A DNA stretch of 64,000 nt from Bryoerythrophyllum caledonicum (lineage: Eukaryota > Streptophyta > Bryopsida > Pottiales > Pottiaceae). The stretch lies in assembly GCA_963971425.1 (NCBI GenBank), contig OZ020526.1, forward strand, positions 17,761,173 to 17,825,172, read 5' to 3'. This document shows, one piece after another, positions 33,552 to 46,280 of the stretch (the first letter of the stretch is position 1; each line of letters opens with the position of its first letter). The position numbers and the translations under genes are program-made. The notes beneath the pieces are model-generated. The model did not search any database. It was not told the origin of the DNA and saw nothing but the letters and a program-made list of their open reading frames with translations.

Positions 33552-35824
33552 TTGGCATATGCCGTGAATGCAATGGGAAGTCAAAGGAAGCAAACAAAAG
33601 AATGGGAACCTTGGTACAATTTTGGTGAGAACGGGGGCAAAGTGAGTTGTGTTTTCTGCAACTATACTTTTAGCTACAAACGTGAGCGTGCGTTCGCTCA
33701 CTTTGGATATGGTGCCAAGTCAGAGAGGTCGATTTGTCGTAGCCTACCTCCCTATGTGCGAAGTCAATTTGCCAATTGTGGAAACATTGTTCCGCAACGA
33801 ATGACGGGCGGGGACATGTATGGCGGAGATTCAGGTCCGAGTGGTCCATCAAGGGCACCAACTATTGACACTTCAAGCGAATCCGACGCTCAAAATAATG
33901 TGGCGGGTGGGGTAACAAGTGGGCCTCGGGAAGGAGTGCCTAGTCTCTCTGAAGGAAACGACCGCGAACATGTGTTGGGTGGTCTTACCGCCTCGAATTC
34001 TACTAGATCTGGGCAACTACATCAACAACGGATGCTTGATGCTTTTAACATTGCAAAGAGGAAGGAACTTGATGAGAAGTGGGCGACCTTTTTCTATCAG
34101 GCGAAGGTGCCTTTTAATGTGGCGCGAAATCAGGCATTCATCGATGCAATGAGGGCAACATCCGTGGCGAAGTTTGAGTACACTCCTCCTACATATCACC
34201 AGTTGAGGACTAGATTGATTGAACCTAAGAGGTTGCAAATTGAGAAAGAGATTGAAGCCAAAGTTGGTTTTGCAATCAAGAATTATGGGGTGTCGATATG
34301 CACGGATGGTTGGGATGATGTCCACCGGAGGCCCCTCATGAATTTAATGATGTCGAGCCCCACTGGTGATGTATTCTTGGGGAGCATAGACACCAGTGGT
34401 GAGAAGAAGTCCATGCGTTATGTAGCGGACCAAGTGAAAGTTTACATTGAGAAGGTGGGTTCCAAGAATGTGACACAGATTTGTACAGACAATGCTCCCA
34501 ACATGCTTGGAGCGATGGATGATATTATTCTCACATACCCGCACATTCACAAGCATTGGATCTTATGTTGGAAGATTAGGCGAAGGTCCAAGAATTTAAA
34601 GATTTAATAGAGAGGGCAAAGAAATTGTGCAAATATAATAGAAACCATCATTCGACAATGGGGACACTTCATGAGTTGAGTCCAAACTTGCATATTATAG
34701 TGCCCACTGAAACCCGCTTTGCTTGTAATTTCCTTATGTTGGATCGATTGGTGAGACTCAAAGGAGTGTTGGAGCAGCTGAAAGACCACCCCCGTGTTGT
34801 AAACTACTTTGCAACCCTACGGAATAGACAGAATGGAGAGCAAGCAGCAACCGCAGCGCGTAATGTCGTGCTCACCATCGAAGATATGGCCTTTTGGCAA
34901 TGATGTCAGAATTACGTGCACATGACTGGGGATGTTTTGAAGGCATTGCGTGTGTTTGATGGCCGCGAACCAGCCATGGGTCGTGTGTGGCTTGTGATGC
35001 ATAATTTGCGAGAACACGTGTAGTCTTTGAGAGAGTCACCCTTTACTCTACGAGCTGACATAGCATCCACTCTTGAACAATCTTTTGATGCCCGGTGGCA
35101 AATGGTTTTTACCGATGTTCACTACGCTGGGGCTCTTTTGAATCCGTACCTCAAGGATAATGTGGCGCTTAGGGCTGACGGAATTGCACAAAGAGCATTG
35201 AATCGGGTTGTTCGCAAAATGATGGAGGTATTGGAAGTCTCATACGACGACGTCCAATATGAGTTAACACAGTACGAGGAGGGCACATGACCATATGGCC
35301 CTACCGAGGCATCTGACATCCGCCAGACAAAGCTTCAACTCCACCAATGGTAGGTCAGGATTGCAGACAAAGCATTGTCTAAAATAGTTGTTCGTATTCT
35401 AGCCCTTACATGTTCAGCTAGCTCTTGCGAACGAAACTGGAGTATGTACTCGTTTGTTCACAACAAGAGCCAAAATCGATTAGCGGCAGAAAAGGTTGCG
35501 TCATTGGTATATATTTATACCAATAGCCGATGCCTTCAACAAAGACCAGGGGCCGATCCCATTCAATTGTACGATGTGAATATTCACTCGGAGGATTCCG
35601 ACCCAGATGCCCTGCGGCCGGTCCCGGTGGGTGAACCTAATCGTGAATTTGATGTGTTGATAGCCGAGGAAGAGGAGGAGCACAATATGGCAGCTCTCTA
35701 CTCTCCGCTAGAATACCGGGGACACCCTAATCTTTGGACGGAAGGCGCCGATCATCTTGAGGAAACGAGAAACTATTACGAAGATGATGACGATGTGGAA
35801 GAAGAATTGGCTCAAGGTCGTTGA
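33552..35824 (+). pseudogene. hAT transposase (BED zinc finger, DUF659, hAT dimerisation), broken
   Basis: The N-terminus has a BED-type finger (WYNFGENGGKVSCVFC, then FAHFGYG). After a Ser/Gly-rich linker comes a DUF659 region: ICTDGWDDVHRRPLMNLM, then QICTDNAPNMLGA. The C-terminal dimerisation part has CSASSCERNWSMYSFVHNK (about 35410-35465). A frameshift near 34570 is followed by stops at about 34901 (TGA), 35022 (TAG) and 35287 (TGA), with family sequence resuming after each. Not functional. GC-rich palindromes flank it at 33230 and 37307 and may be its terminal repeats; no 8 bp target duplication was identified, because other insertions and decay obscure the edges. Confidence 0.8.
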
Positions 35825-37088
35825 GGACCTTGGAATCAAAGTCCTTGTCGCAGTCCTTCGCTTCATCTTCCTCAAAATGAGGGCATTCATGAAGTGCAAC
35901 CTTTGTCTACTTCCTCACAGAGCGACATCCCAAATGTGACTAACCTTGAAGAGCCTGAAACGGGGGGGGAGCAATGTCGGGAATGTTCGCGACGATGATA
36001 ATTCCTCATCAGACTATGGAGGTGGAAATGGAGATGCCGACAACAACGGAGCGGGAGAGAACGCAGTAAATACTGCGACTCGAAACAACCAAGGATCGGT
36101 TGAAAACCGGTATGGCCAAGAGAGCCCTATTGGAATGGGTGCATCATTTCATAGCACTGGAGTCGTTCGAGGAGACTCTAACACAAATGTTGTAATCACA
36201 ACAATTGTAGGGACGACTCGAAGAAATGAAAGGGTTGTTAATCAACGAAAGCGTTTTGACCCGGAATATGTAGACCCCGATGATGCTTTTGCAATCACAG
36301 AGGACCTTGAGCCACAACCATCTCCGGTTGTGGTGTTGCCTACGGTTATCAATGACCAGAATGTACCAGCGCCGCCTTCCCGGAATTCCTCTTCTCCTAG
36401 AACGGCGAATGCTATGTATGGACCTTTCCAACGAAGTGTAGGCGTTGAGGGGATGAGTCTAAACACTTCCGCAACTACTACCAGAAATGACAGACCCCCT
36501 TTGGCCGCTACAAGGACGCCTCTTCATCCAATGGGTCAATATATACAACCGAGTGCAAGGACTAATGCTCGTGGAGGGTCTAGAGGCCGTGGAGCGGCTA
36601 GAGGCCGTGAAGGAAGAAACAACGGTGAAGCATCCTCCTCAAGGCATCATAGACGTCCCCTCCTTGGAATAGGGGCACGAGATCTGAACGTGGTTGTACA
36701 ACCGTTTTTGGACACGTATGTTCCAGGACGCTCTTCAACAACTCCGGCGTTTGTTGTTCCGATTCGAGTAATTCGTCCTACCAGCAGCCCAACCATAAAT
36801 TCCGACGGCGATGATCCTCACGCACATCGACAAAAGAGATTCAGACGCTCGCGTTGTGATGGTGAAACAGTTGTAGAGCTTCGCAATGACAACTCTGAAA
36901 TAGAAGGCTTTTGGACTACGGATGGTAGCAATGGAGAATTCTCAGATGAGAGCGATGAAGGAGCTGATGATGACAACCGTCCAGATTGCGATGAGGCAAC
37001 AGATGATGATGATATCGTCCCTCAAGATGCGGTTATGGGTGGCCCGTCCACCGAAGGAGTGCGCAGATCGGACTGTTTGAATAATTAA
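35825..37088 (+). CDS. Low-complexity acidic and Asn/Arg-rich frame after the hAT gene
   Basis: An open frame from 35946 to TAA at 37086-37088 (380 codons). It is rich in Gly, Asn, Asp, Thr and Arg, with an RGGSRGRGAARGREGR block and an acidic end (ESDEGADDDNRPDCDEATDD). No domain seen. The hAT frame ends 120 bp upstream and the intervening sequence can encode a continuation, so this is probably the disordered tail of the hAT protein separated by a frameshift. It could also be a separate gene. Confidence 0.4.
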
Positions 37089-37306
37089 AGGACAAGAAAA
37101 GTAACTACGAATATGTATGCGAAATCAAGAGAGTTGTGATAATTCATAGAAGAAGGTAGGAGAGAAAAAAGTTTCTTAGATAACTAGCGCCGATATTACT
37201 TCGTTTGGAAGTATGAGATTAGGGAATTGTTGTTTTATCGTGAAACGATTTAATGTAATAAACATATTTTGCTTCCAGACATTAAGGTCTCTCCGTTCAA
37301 TGATGC

Positions 37307-37393
37307 AGGGGCATAGATGTCCCCGCCCCTAGGGAGGCGTCCCCGCCCCAAGGGCGGAGACGTCTCCGCCCCTCATGGAGACGTCCCCGCCCT
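37307..37393. repeat. GC-rich palindrome cluster downstream of hAT
   Basis: Four units of the GACGTCCCCGCCC type, including the perfect GGGCGGAGACGTCTCCGCCC core at about 37352. Same family as at 73-160. Confidence 0.75.
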
Positions 37394-37532
37394 AGTGCCA
37401 CGGTGGCGTGACACGTCCGAATGTGACGTAGCCATCACAGTAAAAATTTCTTACTTGCAAAAAATTATTGGGCGCACTTTAGGCAATCCGTCCGAACCGT
37501 CCGTCCGTGCGGTCCGGACCGCCCGTCCGGTT
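37394..37532. other. CCGTCCG-rich flank of the CACTA element
   Basis: Tandem CCGTCCG motifs (about 37488-37530) continue on the far side of the CACTA element as CCCGTCCG at 39487 and 39510. The motif run therefore pre-dates that insertion. GTT at 37530-37532 is the target duplication. Confidence 0.65.
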
Positions 37533-39482
37533 CACTATAAGAAAACCATGTTTTTGGTGTCGTCAAGGCTGTCACGTGTTGTATTTTCTGTGATGTCACA
37601 CGTTAGTCGAAAAATTGCTACAGTACCTCGAATTTAGTTTGACGTTGCATCAGACGTGTTCCTATTAAAGACAAAATGCGTTGATGTCACCATAGACATG
37701 CACGTTTTTTGTGACGTCAAAAGAAACGTGACCACGTCAGACTGTGACATCATAGAAAACACGGGATGTCCACGTCAGCCACAGTTGCATTTAATTTTAC
37801 TGTAGAATGACAGCAGCCAATTGCCCAAAAGCAGAAACTGAGAAAATGGACAGCTTTCATCCGTAGTGGATGAAATATGTCGCAAGAAAAGAAGAGCCGA
37901 AGGGCGACTTACACAATAGCAACCTCCACAGCATCTACACTTTACTATTGGGAGTGTGGGTGAGAGCAAATTGAGCTTAGGTGATAGAAGTGGGAGGTGG
38001 GAAGCGGCGAAGCTCACTACAACGCTAAGAGGAGGAATATTAGGAGAACAAGGAGTAGAAAGAGGCAACTTGAAGGTGATGGAGCAAAGCAACGACGGCT
38101 ATGGCGGTGGCTATGGGGGTAGCTATGGCGACAGCTATGGCGACGGCTATGGCAGTAACTATGGCGACGGCTATGGCAGTAACTATGGCGACGGCTATGG
38201 CGGCAGCTATGGCGGGAGCCATGGAGCGGTGACGACGGAGCTAGCTGGGAGCAAGGAAGGCGATCTGCGGCAAATCAAGAATGCAAGGGGAGAGCTCAAA
38301 GGGAAGAAGAACGCAGGGGAAGCTTTGGCCATAGCCGGCTAACCCCAGCCATAGCTGACCTCAGCCATGGCTAGGAAACCCTAGCCATAGCCAAGTTCAG
38401 CATTCGCCATCGCGGAGAGGCTGCTACAGCAGCAAGGCCGGTACATCCTCCACTCACTTAGAACTCGTGACGCACGTCGTGAGGACTTCGCATCGAACTG
38501 CAGGTACGTTATTCTAACACGAACTTGCGCGGAGCCCCACCTGGCAATCATCTTCGCGCCGAATTCCTCCTCGTGGCGTAGGTCGTGCCAAGCTGCAAAC
38601 CGCAGCTCTCCCATCCACGCAACACCGAACTCCAGCTCTGTAGATCCTCTTGAGCGCCGAAGCTGTGACCTAGGCTGTTGCACTCCTCCAACGTAGTCTG
38701 AAGAACAATTTTTAGGCACCCTAAACCCTTCCCGAATGCCCATGCTCGTTCATCAATTGCCCTAGCAAGCGCCAAGTCACACACATTAGGGTTTTGATCA
38801 TTTTGGGTAACTGTTTATCTTCACGTCATGGCTGACAAATGCTTGACGTCTTCACTGACATTGTCACACGTTCATCCCACGTTAAAGAGCACATCACGTA
38901 GAATAGCTGTTTTTTAGAAACATGTTTAGAAAAACGTTCAAAAGGACATACTAGATGTTCCAGTGAACAGAATCTCCACCATGAAAAATGTCAATGACAA
39001 CATATAGGCAGAACGCGCCAACGTCAAGATTGATGTCATGAGCAACACGAGCATGTCAAAACAAACGTCAAAAGTAACAACCTTGAGTGGACGAAAAATA
39101 TTCTAAAAACGTGACGTCAGCTGACCAGGGTTGTCCACGTCATAATTCTTTGGGTCCAAGTCAGCAATTCTTAAATTCCACGTCACTGCCCACTCAAAAT
39201 GGAATTGGATGAAAAAAATCCCGCGTGGCGCTGCCCAAAAGAAAACATAGCTGATAGGGACATGGGCCCCCCTCCACGTGGAGCCCTTTCCCATACATTT
39301 CAGGCCACGTTCAGTTGGATGTCAAGAGGTTGACATCCATGTTACGACAAATTTTTCAACGTTTTTGGCATGTTCATCTTGATGGATTTTAGGTGACATC
39401 AACATTGACGCAAGAGCATGTTACTTTTGACGTTCAGGCATGTTTTTCACCGTATTACAAAAAACACGGGTTTCTTATAGTG
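37533..39482. mobile_element. Non-autonomous CACTA (EnSpm/CMC) element
   Basis: 1950 bp. The ends read CACTATAAGAAAACCATG and, inverted, CACTATAAGAAACCCGTG. A 3 bp target duplication GTT flanks it (37530-37532, 39483-39485). This is the CACTA hallmark. Both subterminal zones (37533-37790 and 38815-39440) are packed with TGACGT/ACGTCA motifs in both orientations, as expected for transposase-binding subterminal repeats. No transposase is encoded, so it depends on an autonomous relative. Confidence 0.9.
37956..38342 (+). CDS. Gly/Tyr-repeat frame inside the CACTA element
   Basis: 128 codons. The centre (about 38098-38222) is a 12 bp tandem repeat giving GYGD/GYGSN/GSYGG peptides, similar in composition to glycine-rich wall or RNA-binding proteins. 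The other strand of the repeat is an Ala/Ile-rich frame, so the reading may be a by-product of the DNA repeat. A downstream run of AGCCATAGC (38325-38397) is the inverse of the array's GGCTATGGC. Real translation is doubtful. Confidence 0.25.
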   Translation: MGESKLSLGDRSGRWEAAKLTTTLRGGILGEQGVERGNLKVMEQSNDGYGGGYGGSYGDSYGDGYGSNYGDGYGSNYGDGYGGSYGGSHGAVTTELAGSKEGDLRQIKNARGELKGKKNAGEALAIAG

Positions 39483-39485
39483 GTT

Positions 39486-39812
39486 GTCCCGTCCGATCAC
39501 CTCAACCCGTCCGTTATGACAACCCTGGTTGACGCCCAAACTACTTGTTCTTTTTTTAATAGCACATCTTAGGTGTGATCCGAATGTATAAGTGAGAGTT
39601 GGTCTAGTGCCAAGTACCGAATACCATGTCAATAGGTTTAGTGTTCCTTGTGAGTAGGCGTAGCGCCGGATTCTGTTGTTTTGGTGAACGAAATATTGGT
39701 TCAGACATGCTTGGACAGTTTCACATGGAAAATATATGTGTATGGAGGTGCTGTATATGTGTGCGTCATAAGTAAACGTGTTCACTTTACTAAGACCTAA
39801 CATATTTAGAAG
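39486..39812. other. Spacer
   Basis: Holds the remaining CCCGTCCG motifs, then unremarkable sequence up to the next gene. Confidence 0.35.
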
Positions 39813-41362
39813 ATGGTCATATTTGAGGGTGTTTCTTTGGACAACATGGGAAGGCAAGAGAAGAGAGTCCTTCGGGGGGCTACCAGGAGAGAGGCCTCCA
39901 TCACGAGTAATGAAGATCGAATTTCGGCGGATGACTCTGACGGCGAGGATGATGCCAAGAACGACGTGGAGAAGGACGTTGAAGTTGTCGAATTCGACGC
40001 TGCTGTGGAGGAGAGGGAAGCCGCACTCATCGAAATCGATGCCAAGATAGGGATGATGCTCAGGGGTGCCCCTCCTCGTGCGATTAACTACAAAGCTTTT
40101 TTGGGACCATTACAATCTGCATGCCGGTGGGCTGAATCCACACAAGCACCATGAAAAGCATGATGTCAGTGACTTAGATCTTGCTCAGATCTTTGGTCCT
40201 CGTCGGGCGGGCAAATCCGGGTACTCTTTTAGGAAGGTCTCCGATGCTAGGATTACAAAGGCAATAGAAAAATACTATTGTATTTGTTATCAAAAATCCC
40301 AGGTGTCTAGCACGAAGCTAATAGGCAAGGACTTCGCTATCGCGGTTGTAGCAAAGGTTGTGATGGATGTTGAGGTTGACTGGGCAGGGTTTGCCACTAT
40401 AACCAACACTAATCAGCGCTCAGCCTGGCGGAAGAAAATGGTAGGTTTTGTGAAAGAGAAGGCTCGGATTCTTGGCAAGACATTCGCTGAAGTCGTTGCA
40501 GAGGATGAGCTCGGGAGCTATTTAGACGGGGGAGTGCCGGTGAAGATAGAGGGCACTAATCCATCTGCGGGCATGGACATGAAGGCCCCGCACAACTCTT
40601 TGTGGACGGAGAAGAAGAAGGGGGAAGTGCAGGATGTTTTAGCGCTTATGAGGCTGGAGATCGAGGCGGCCAAGAAAGAGATGGGGATCGTGAAAAAGGA
40701 GCACCTTCAACATGTGCATCAGATGGGTACTCAGAGATAGCTAGTTGACACTATGGAGGCATCACGGGCTGTTGCAAGGAAGCGAGTAGAGGAATGCACG
40801 GATGACAGTCGGATTTCAAGCCTACAAGTTCACCTAGACTTTTATGATGACATGCATCGGGAGGCTTCAGACAAGCTTGGCATACTACAGGCTGATTACG
40901 AGTGCAAGGGAGTCCAGATAGGAAGGTTGACTTGGCGTGGAGATATGCTGGGCAAGTAGGCCAAAGACTTGGTGAAGTGCACCGCGGCGTTAAAGGCAGG
41001 TTACAACGGACTATCAGTTTTCCCTCATCCCATGGTATACCTTGAGGAGGCTGAGGGTGAGGGATGGACTACACTTCGGTCTCGCACATGCGCGGTTTGT
41101 GAGTTGTCGTTTCCTCACAATGCATGTCTGTAGTTGCCTACATGTCTATCATCCATGGTGCGCTCGGGTTTGGTTTGTATCAAATTCCAGGTGTGCATCA
41201 CAAGATTGCGGTATGGTGCACCCCGATTGGTACAAGAGCAACGGATATGGAAAGTTGCCTAATGACCTTCAGCTGCAGCCAGAAAGCTTGGATTGTGGCA
41301 TGAGTCGAGTGTTGGCGATTTCAGCAAGGACCATAGCATCAAAGAAGAACTGCAATACAGTT
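39813..41362 (+). pseudogene. Broken gene ending in a PHD/RING-like zinc cluster
   Basis: ATG 39813 opens an acidic, helical N-terminus. The frame shifts near 40085 and continues through a conserved-looking domain (DLDLAQIFGPRRAGKSGYSFRK). It passes TAG at 40738-40740 and TAG at 40957-40959, and reaches a zinc cluster split over two frames: CAVCELSFPHN, then CSCLHVYHPWC, then CASQDCGMVHPDWY (about 41093-41230). It ends at a donor-like GGTAACT near 41363. It precedes the SET exons on the same strand, so the two may have been one chromatin-type gene. I cannot assign a known name. Two TAGs and two frameshifts mean it is dead. Confidence 0.45.
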
Positions 41363-42190
41363 GGTAACTCTTTCTTCCATGTCACCCTTCTCTTGTTTCC
41401 TTCAATTTGTATTTAGTAGTCAATGCCCAAGGTACACTTGTTCACCTATATTTTTTGTTTGTGTCGAGTATAATGTGCTGTAGATGGCACAATATATCAG
41501 TTTCTGGTGTGAAGTTTATGGTAGCCCAAGGTATAGTACATGACACCCTTGTGTGTGTTATCCTATTTGTATGCAGTGCGTGTGAGTCTTACCTGTGTCT
41601 CAAGTGTGTTTCATATCCTTCATTCTCTCTCTCTTTAGTTTGTGGTTTTGTTTATAATTCTGCTTAGGTTCCTTAAGTATATTGCGTAGTATGCAGTTGT
41701 CTATTTGTGAGGTATTTTGTCCCCTTGTGTAGACTTAGTGTACTGTCTTAGAACACCACGTAGTAGTGCATCATTGTATCTTAACTTTTATTGAATGAAA
41801 CTTTGTAGGGTCACCTATACGATGATATACTGTGTGGTATATAGTTGATACTATGTGCAGTCTCAAGGACTAGTTGACCATGTGTTTGTTTTTAGGTATG
41901 GGTATTCAAAATTGTTTCAATGTGTATGAAGTAGCCTCTTATGCTTCACCAGACACTTCCATATACTCAAATAAAAAATAACTAATACTTTGCAGTATTC
42001 AATTTAGTGTATCTTACTCTACTACAGTACTAGTTGGTTCAAGTAGTAGTATAATATATCCTATTCTGTGATAGTTCATACTATGTCTTTGTATATTGGG
42101 GTACTAGACATGCAAAAAGTTATGTTCCAAGCTTCAGTTCATTGCACTTCTGTGGCCAACATAATTGTCTGGTTGTTGTCGTCATTGCAG
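41363..42190. other. AT-rich intron-like stretch with AGTATA/TATACT motifs
   Basis: No coding signal. Repeated GATATACT, TAGTATAAT and similar short motifs also occur at 43360-43530, 45500-45720 and 50090-50530. Confidence 0.45.
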
Positions 42191-43033
42191 GGTTTTCAGA
42201 TGTATTTCATAGTTCTAAATCCACCACCACCTGCACGTACAGTGTAGGGGAGACTAGCCACGTGAAATTGAGCTCAGCAATTGATGACTCTCGTCATTCT
42301 GCGGGAAAAGATGTTATTCAGGCTGAGTGCATTGTAACTAGCCCTGAGAAGTTCTCCAAGAATTTAGGCCTTGGCATAGAGAAGAGTGACTTTGCTACCC
42401 CACCGAGGAGAGTCTTATACTCAGCAGCCCTGAAGAAGCCCTTGAGCATGCCAAAGAACGCATTGGGAGCCTGCGTAGAACCACTAGTTTCACGGCCCAA
42501 CGTGGTGGGACTTTCACCGGCCAAGGACCTAGTCTCACCCTTGCAGGCACTTCCATCACATGTGAAAGAGGCGTCAAACTCTCAACCTCTACTAATGTGC
42601 AGCCTACCTATGCATCCCCCAACCGAGCAAGCATGCAACAAAGAAGGTACGATGTGCCTCTCATTCGGGTAGTGTTCAGTGACGGGGCGGTATCCACATG
42701 TATTGACAAACCTCGTGGGTTGTAACATTGGGAGCTTCAGGTCCTGAGAGTGACATAGAGGGGAAGGACGGAGATGATGGTGTTTTGGAGGAGGCAACTT
42801 TGCTTGCTGAATATCAGCTGAGAATTGCAGAGTTGAAGTCAAAGAAGGTGAAAAAAGGTATTGTTAGATGGAAAGTTGCTTCCCCTGCCATGATTGACAC
42901 TAGCAACGCTGGAGCACAGACGAGGGGTAAGCGGAAGGACAAAATCAAAACACGACGCGAAGGACCTACCGAAGAAATAGGTGAGGTGTCTACAGGGAAG
43001 ATGAAGGCGGCAAAAAGGAAGAAGGTTGACTAG
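42191..43033 (+). pseudogene. Exon-like pieces between zinc cluster and SET domain
   Basis: An open stretch 42191-42648 begins after CAG at 42190 and ends at a possible donor (AAAGAAGGTACGA). A second, 42728-43033, is Lys-rich (KKVKKGIVRWK, KRKDKIKTRREG, KMKAAKRKKVD) and could be a nuclear signal before the SET domain; it ends at TAG. No domain is recognised. Treated as linker exons of the same broken gene because of strand and order. Confidence 0.3.
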
Positions 43034-43662
43034 GTAGGTTCTGCAGATATAGTGGGCACTGAGGTTGGCGATCCGAAAGGTGGGAAGGTAAAGAGATAAT
43101 GTAGGAAATAGTAGTGAATTTGAAGTTTCGAGATTTACCTGTTGTAGATACTTCATGAATCATGCGGGATGTGCATATCCCCATTCTTGTGGCCGGTGGA
43201 TTGCAAATGGTACGTTTGTATACACGCTAGTAGTGGGGCGACTTTTGAATTTTTGGTATGCTATTATGTATGGAGACGTTGAGTCACCATACATAGAACT
43301 TTGTGTATGTTAGTTTCTGCAACTGCAGTCCTCTAGAATAGGCCACATCGAGCCAGGCTTATATATATGTTATTATACACTACAAATATTCTAATGGAGC
43401 TAAAGTTGACAAACGTGAGTGGGCAACAGTATTCTAATGAAATGCAGTAGTACTTTAAGTGGTGCAATATACTCTATCTCAGTATATTTTACACTATACA
43501 TTTTGTAGTATTATACAATATTGTAGTATAGGAAGTACTCACCTTCATTGTCGGCTTTACGTATAGATGTGGCTTGGTAATTTCATTATTATTGATCATG
43601 TATGTATAGAAGGCAAGTCATGTTTTTGCCATTGTGATGCAGATTTGTCTTTTTGGTTGCAG
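43034..43662. other. Intron-like stretch
   Basis: AT-rich, with dense AGTATA/TACACTA motifs at 43360-43530. The polypyrimidine-like tract and CAG at 43660-43662 fit an acceptor. Confidence 0.4.
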
Positions 43663-45103
43663 GATGCTCGGCTACCACGAAAGTCGTATGATTTATCCAA
43701 AGGAGCTGAAAGGACTCCCATAAGCGTGGTTGTCATGGAAGACCCATGCTTGGGACGAGACGGCTTTGACTACATTTTACAAAACTCACTCGTTGGTGTT
43801 GTGTGTGTAGATCTGGACCTGACAGTGGCAGAAGGGAAAGGTTGTTGTGGCTGCAAATCTGCGTGTGGAGTATCTCGGAGAAATGCATGCGATTGTGCTT
43901 TCTATACTGCAGACTGTGCCCCTTATACTGGAGGGAGCGTACTTCACGAGCACTACATCGAAACGGTATGGCTCTTATTTCCAACATCAACATTAGTATT
44001 AGAATGTCAAAAATTAAAGTTTAGCTCCCTACTTGTAAAACGAAGTGTCATATCTTTCATGATGTGGATTCTTTGCAGGCGCTTAGGGAGACATTGGAAC
44101 GTGATACAGGCTTATACAAATATTGCCAGAGCGCAAGTTGTTCAAATGTCGTGAAGGGGAGATGTATGGGCCACATAACCAGGACTTTTTTAAAGGAATG
44201 TGGGCCTGGGTGTCATTGCGATTTCGTTTGTGCTAATCGTGTTGTACAGAACGGATTAACACGACAACTCCAGGTATGTGTTCTTTACTACATTTTTTGT
44301 TCTTTGCTGGTTTTTTGTACAAGTTTTTTTCCTGATTCTCCTTTTTGGCTTTCGCTCGTTTCATGCAATAGAAGATTTCTCGTTACAATTGTACGTTTTC
44401 ACAGGTTTATTGGGTCAATAACGACAAGGAGTGGGGCATACAGACATTGGAACATTTACCTATAGGGGCGTTTGTCTTTGAATTTCTAGGAAAGGTTTTA
44501 TCTAGCGAGAACTTGGATACCCACATGCGCTCCCATGGTAAGTATGCCCTTAATTTAGATGCAAATTGGAGATTAGAAGATGAGCTCAGCGATGCTGAGT
44601 GTCTCTCGAGTCTCAATTGATGCGACCGGAGAAGGAAACGTCTCAAGATTTCTGAATCATAGGTTAGTCAAATTTTATATTTTGATTTAGGCAACATTGT
44701 CTAGAAGATGTTTGTTGGAGAAGATGTATTCAAATCCAATCCAAGTGGTCTGAATGTGGAACGCAGATGCCATGATGCAAATTTGTTATAGATTCCAATC
44801 GTTATTGAGACGCATTTGACTATTGACAGGATACTATCACGTAAGTATCTTCCACAATATGAATGGTCTAGTATTCCTCCTTCTATAAGAATGTTGAATG
44901 TGTACTTGAAATTAACATACTCAACTGTGGTTTAAAAGCAGGTTGCATTCTTCACTAGTAGGGATGTGGTGGCCGGGGAGGAGCTCACCTGGGACTACGG
45001 TATCGATTTTGAAGACACTACTAATGAAGTTCCAAGCTTTCATTGCATCTGTGGAAGCAAGGAATGTCGTGACCGAAGAAGTCGCCATCAGAAGAAAAAG
45101 TGA
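43663..45103 (+). pseudogene. SUVR-type SET-domain histone lysine methyltransferase, broken
   Basis: Exons 43663-43965, 44079-44273, 44405-44662, one near 44700-44835, and 44942-45103, mostly with GT-AG borders. They encode, in order, DLSKGAERTPI typical of plant SUVRs, pre-SET cysteines (CCGCKSACG, CDCAFYTADC, ECGPGCHCDFVC), the SET start VYWVNNDKEWGI, the NHR box (GNVSRFLNHR), AFFTSRDVVAGEELTWDYGIDF, and the post-SET CICGSKECRD. The family methylates histone H3 lysine 9. Lesions: a frameshift near 44610 just before DATGEGNVS, a TAG after RCHDANLL (about 44789), and a frame change near 44830. The last exon is intact to TGA at 45103. It is either a decayed host copy or a captured gene; the neighbouring transposase-like gene converges on it. 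Confidence 0.72.
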
Positions 45104-45836
45104 CCAATTTAATGCAACTCAATGTTGTTTGAAAGCTACTGCCATTGCATATAGCTTTTTCCCCTGTATTTGTATGACAGTGACTATATGCTATGGTGTA
45201 CTGTGTGCTTAGGGATGTTTTGGGTTGCCGTAGAAGCACTTGTTCATTTCTTGCTTGCGTAGCCAACGGGTAATGAATTGTACGAGATAAAACATGGTGG
45301 TGTATATAAACAAAATGTTAATATAGTAAATACGACGCCCTTTCCATTTCCAAGACTTCCTGGGCACAATATCTTCTTTACCTACTAATTTAGAATTTTG
45401 GAAATGTAGCTAACATGTAAAGCAAGGATAAATGTCTTACCAAGTAGAAAGCACTTTGTTATCTCTCATGGGAAAGAACAATTACCTTCAATTATACATT
45501 TTATGTCTATAGTATACCAGAGCTATGGAATGATCGATAAGTATATCAAATATACTATCAAGTATGCTGACTAAATAATAGAGGTAGTACCTATACTATC
45601 AATGTATCAAAACATACTCTAGGTGTATGAATCTTACTTAAAGAATAAACATATAGCACATACATGGGGCGAACATATGAAACACAGGATATATAGTATT
45701 GGTGCACAGTCTAGAATATACTAGAATGAGCCACACTTGGATTCGCTAATTGCATAACTGACATAACCTGTGGTTCCTACACGTATAGAAACCAGAGCAG
45801 ATCAAAAGAACTAACCCAAACATGTGTTTGGAATAA
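45104..45836. other. Intergenic region between converging genes
   Basis: AT-rich, with clustered AGTATA/TATACT motifs at 45500-45720. No gene. Confidence 0.4.
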
Positions 45837-46280
45837 TCAAAAACCTTCAAGAGCCGTTCTTATGACATCTATGGATTCGTCTGGAAGTTGGTAGACAAGG
45901 TCACCTCCCTTGACCCTGTGTGTCGCCGGCAACATTGAGAACTTACAAGCAAGAACTAAATCTGCATCAATGTGAGCAACTACACTATTTTGAAGGAAAA
46001 CATAAGAGTTAGGACTATTGCCCCATATCTGATAATAAGTCCCCACAAGTATGTCGTCCCCCACGTCAAACTCACCTCCCCACCTGTAAGTGAACTTTTC
46101 ACGAACGACTTCTTTTCGAAGTTGGCACTGAAGCACATAGAAATCGACGCCCTCCTCGTTTCCGTCATCCGCCGGAATAGCAAAATTGTCCCCGATTTCC
46201 ACCAAATCTCCCAGACTTTCGTCAATAGCATAGTCCCATGGATCTTCATCTCCTTCGACCACTTGCCCCTGTTGCATAAC

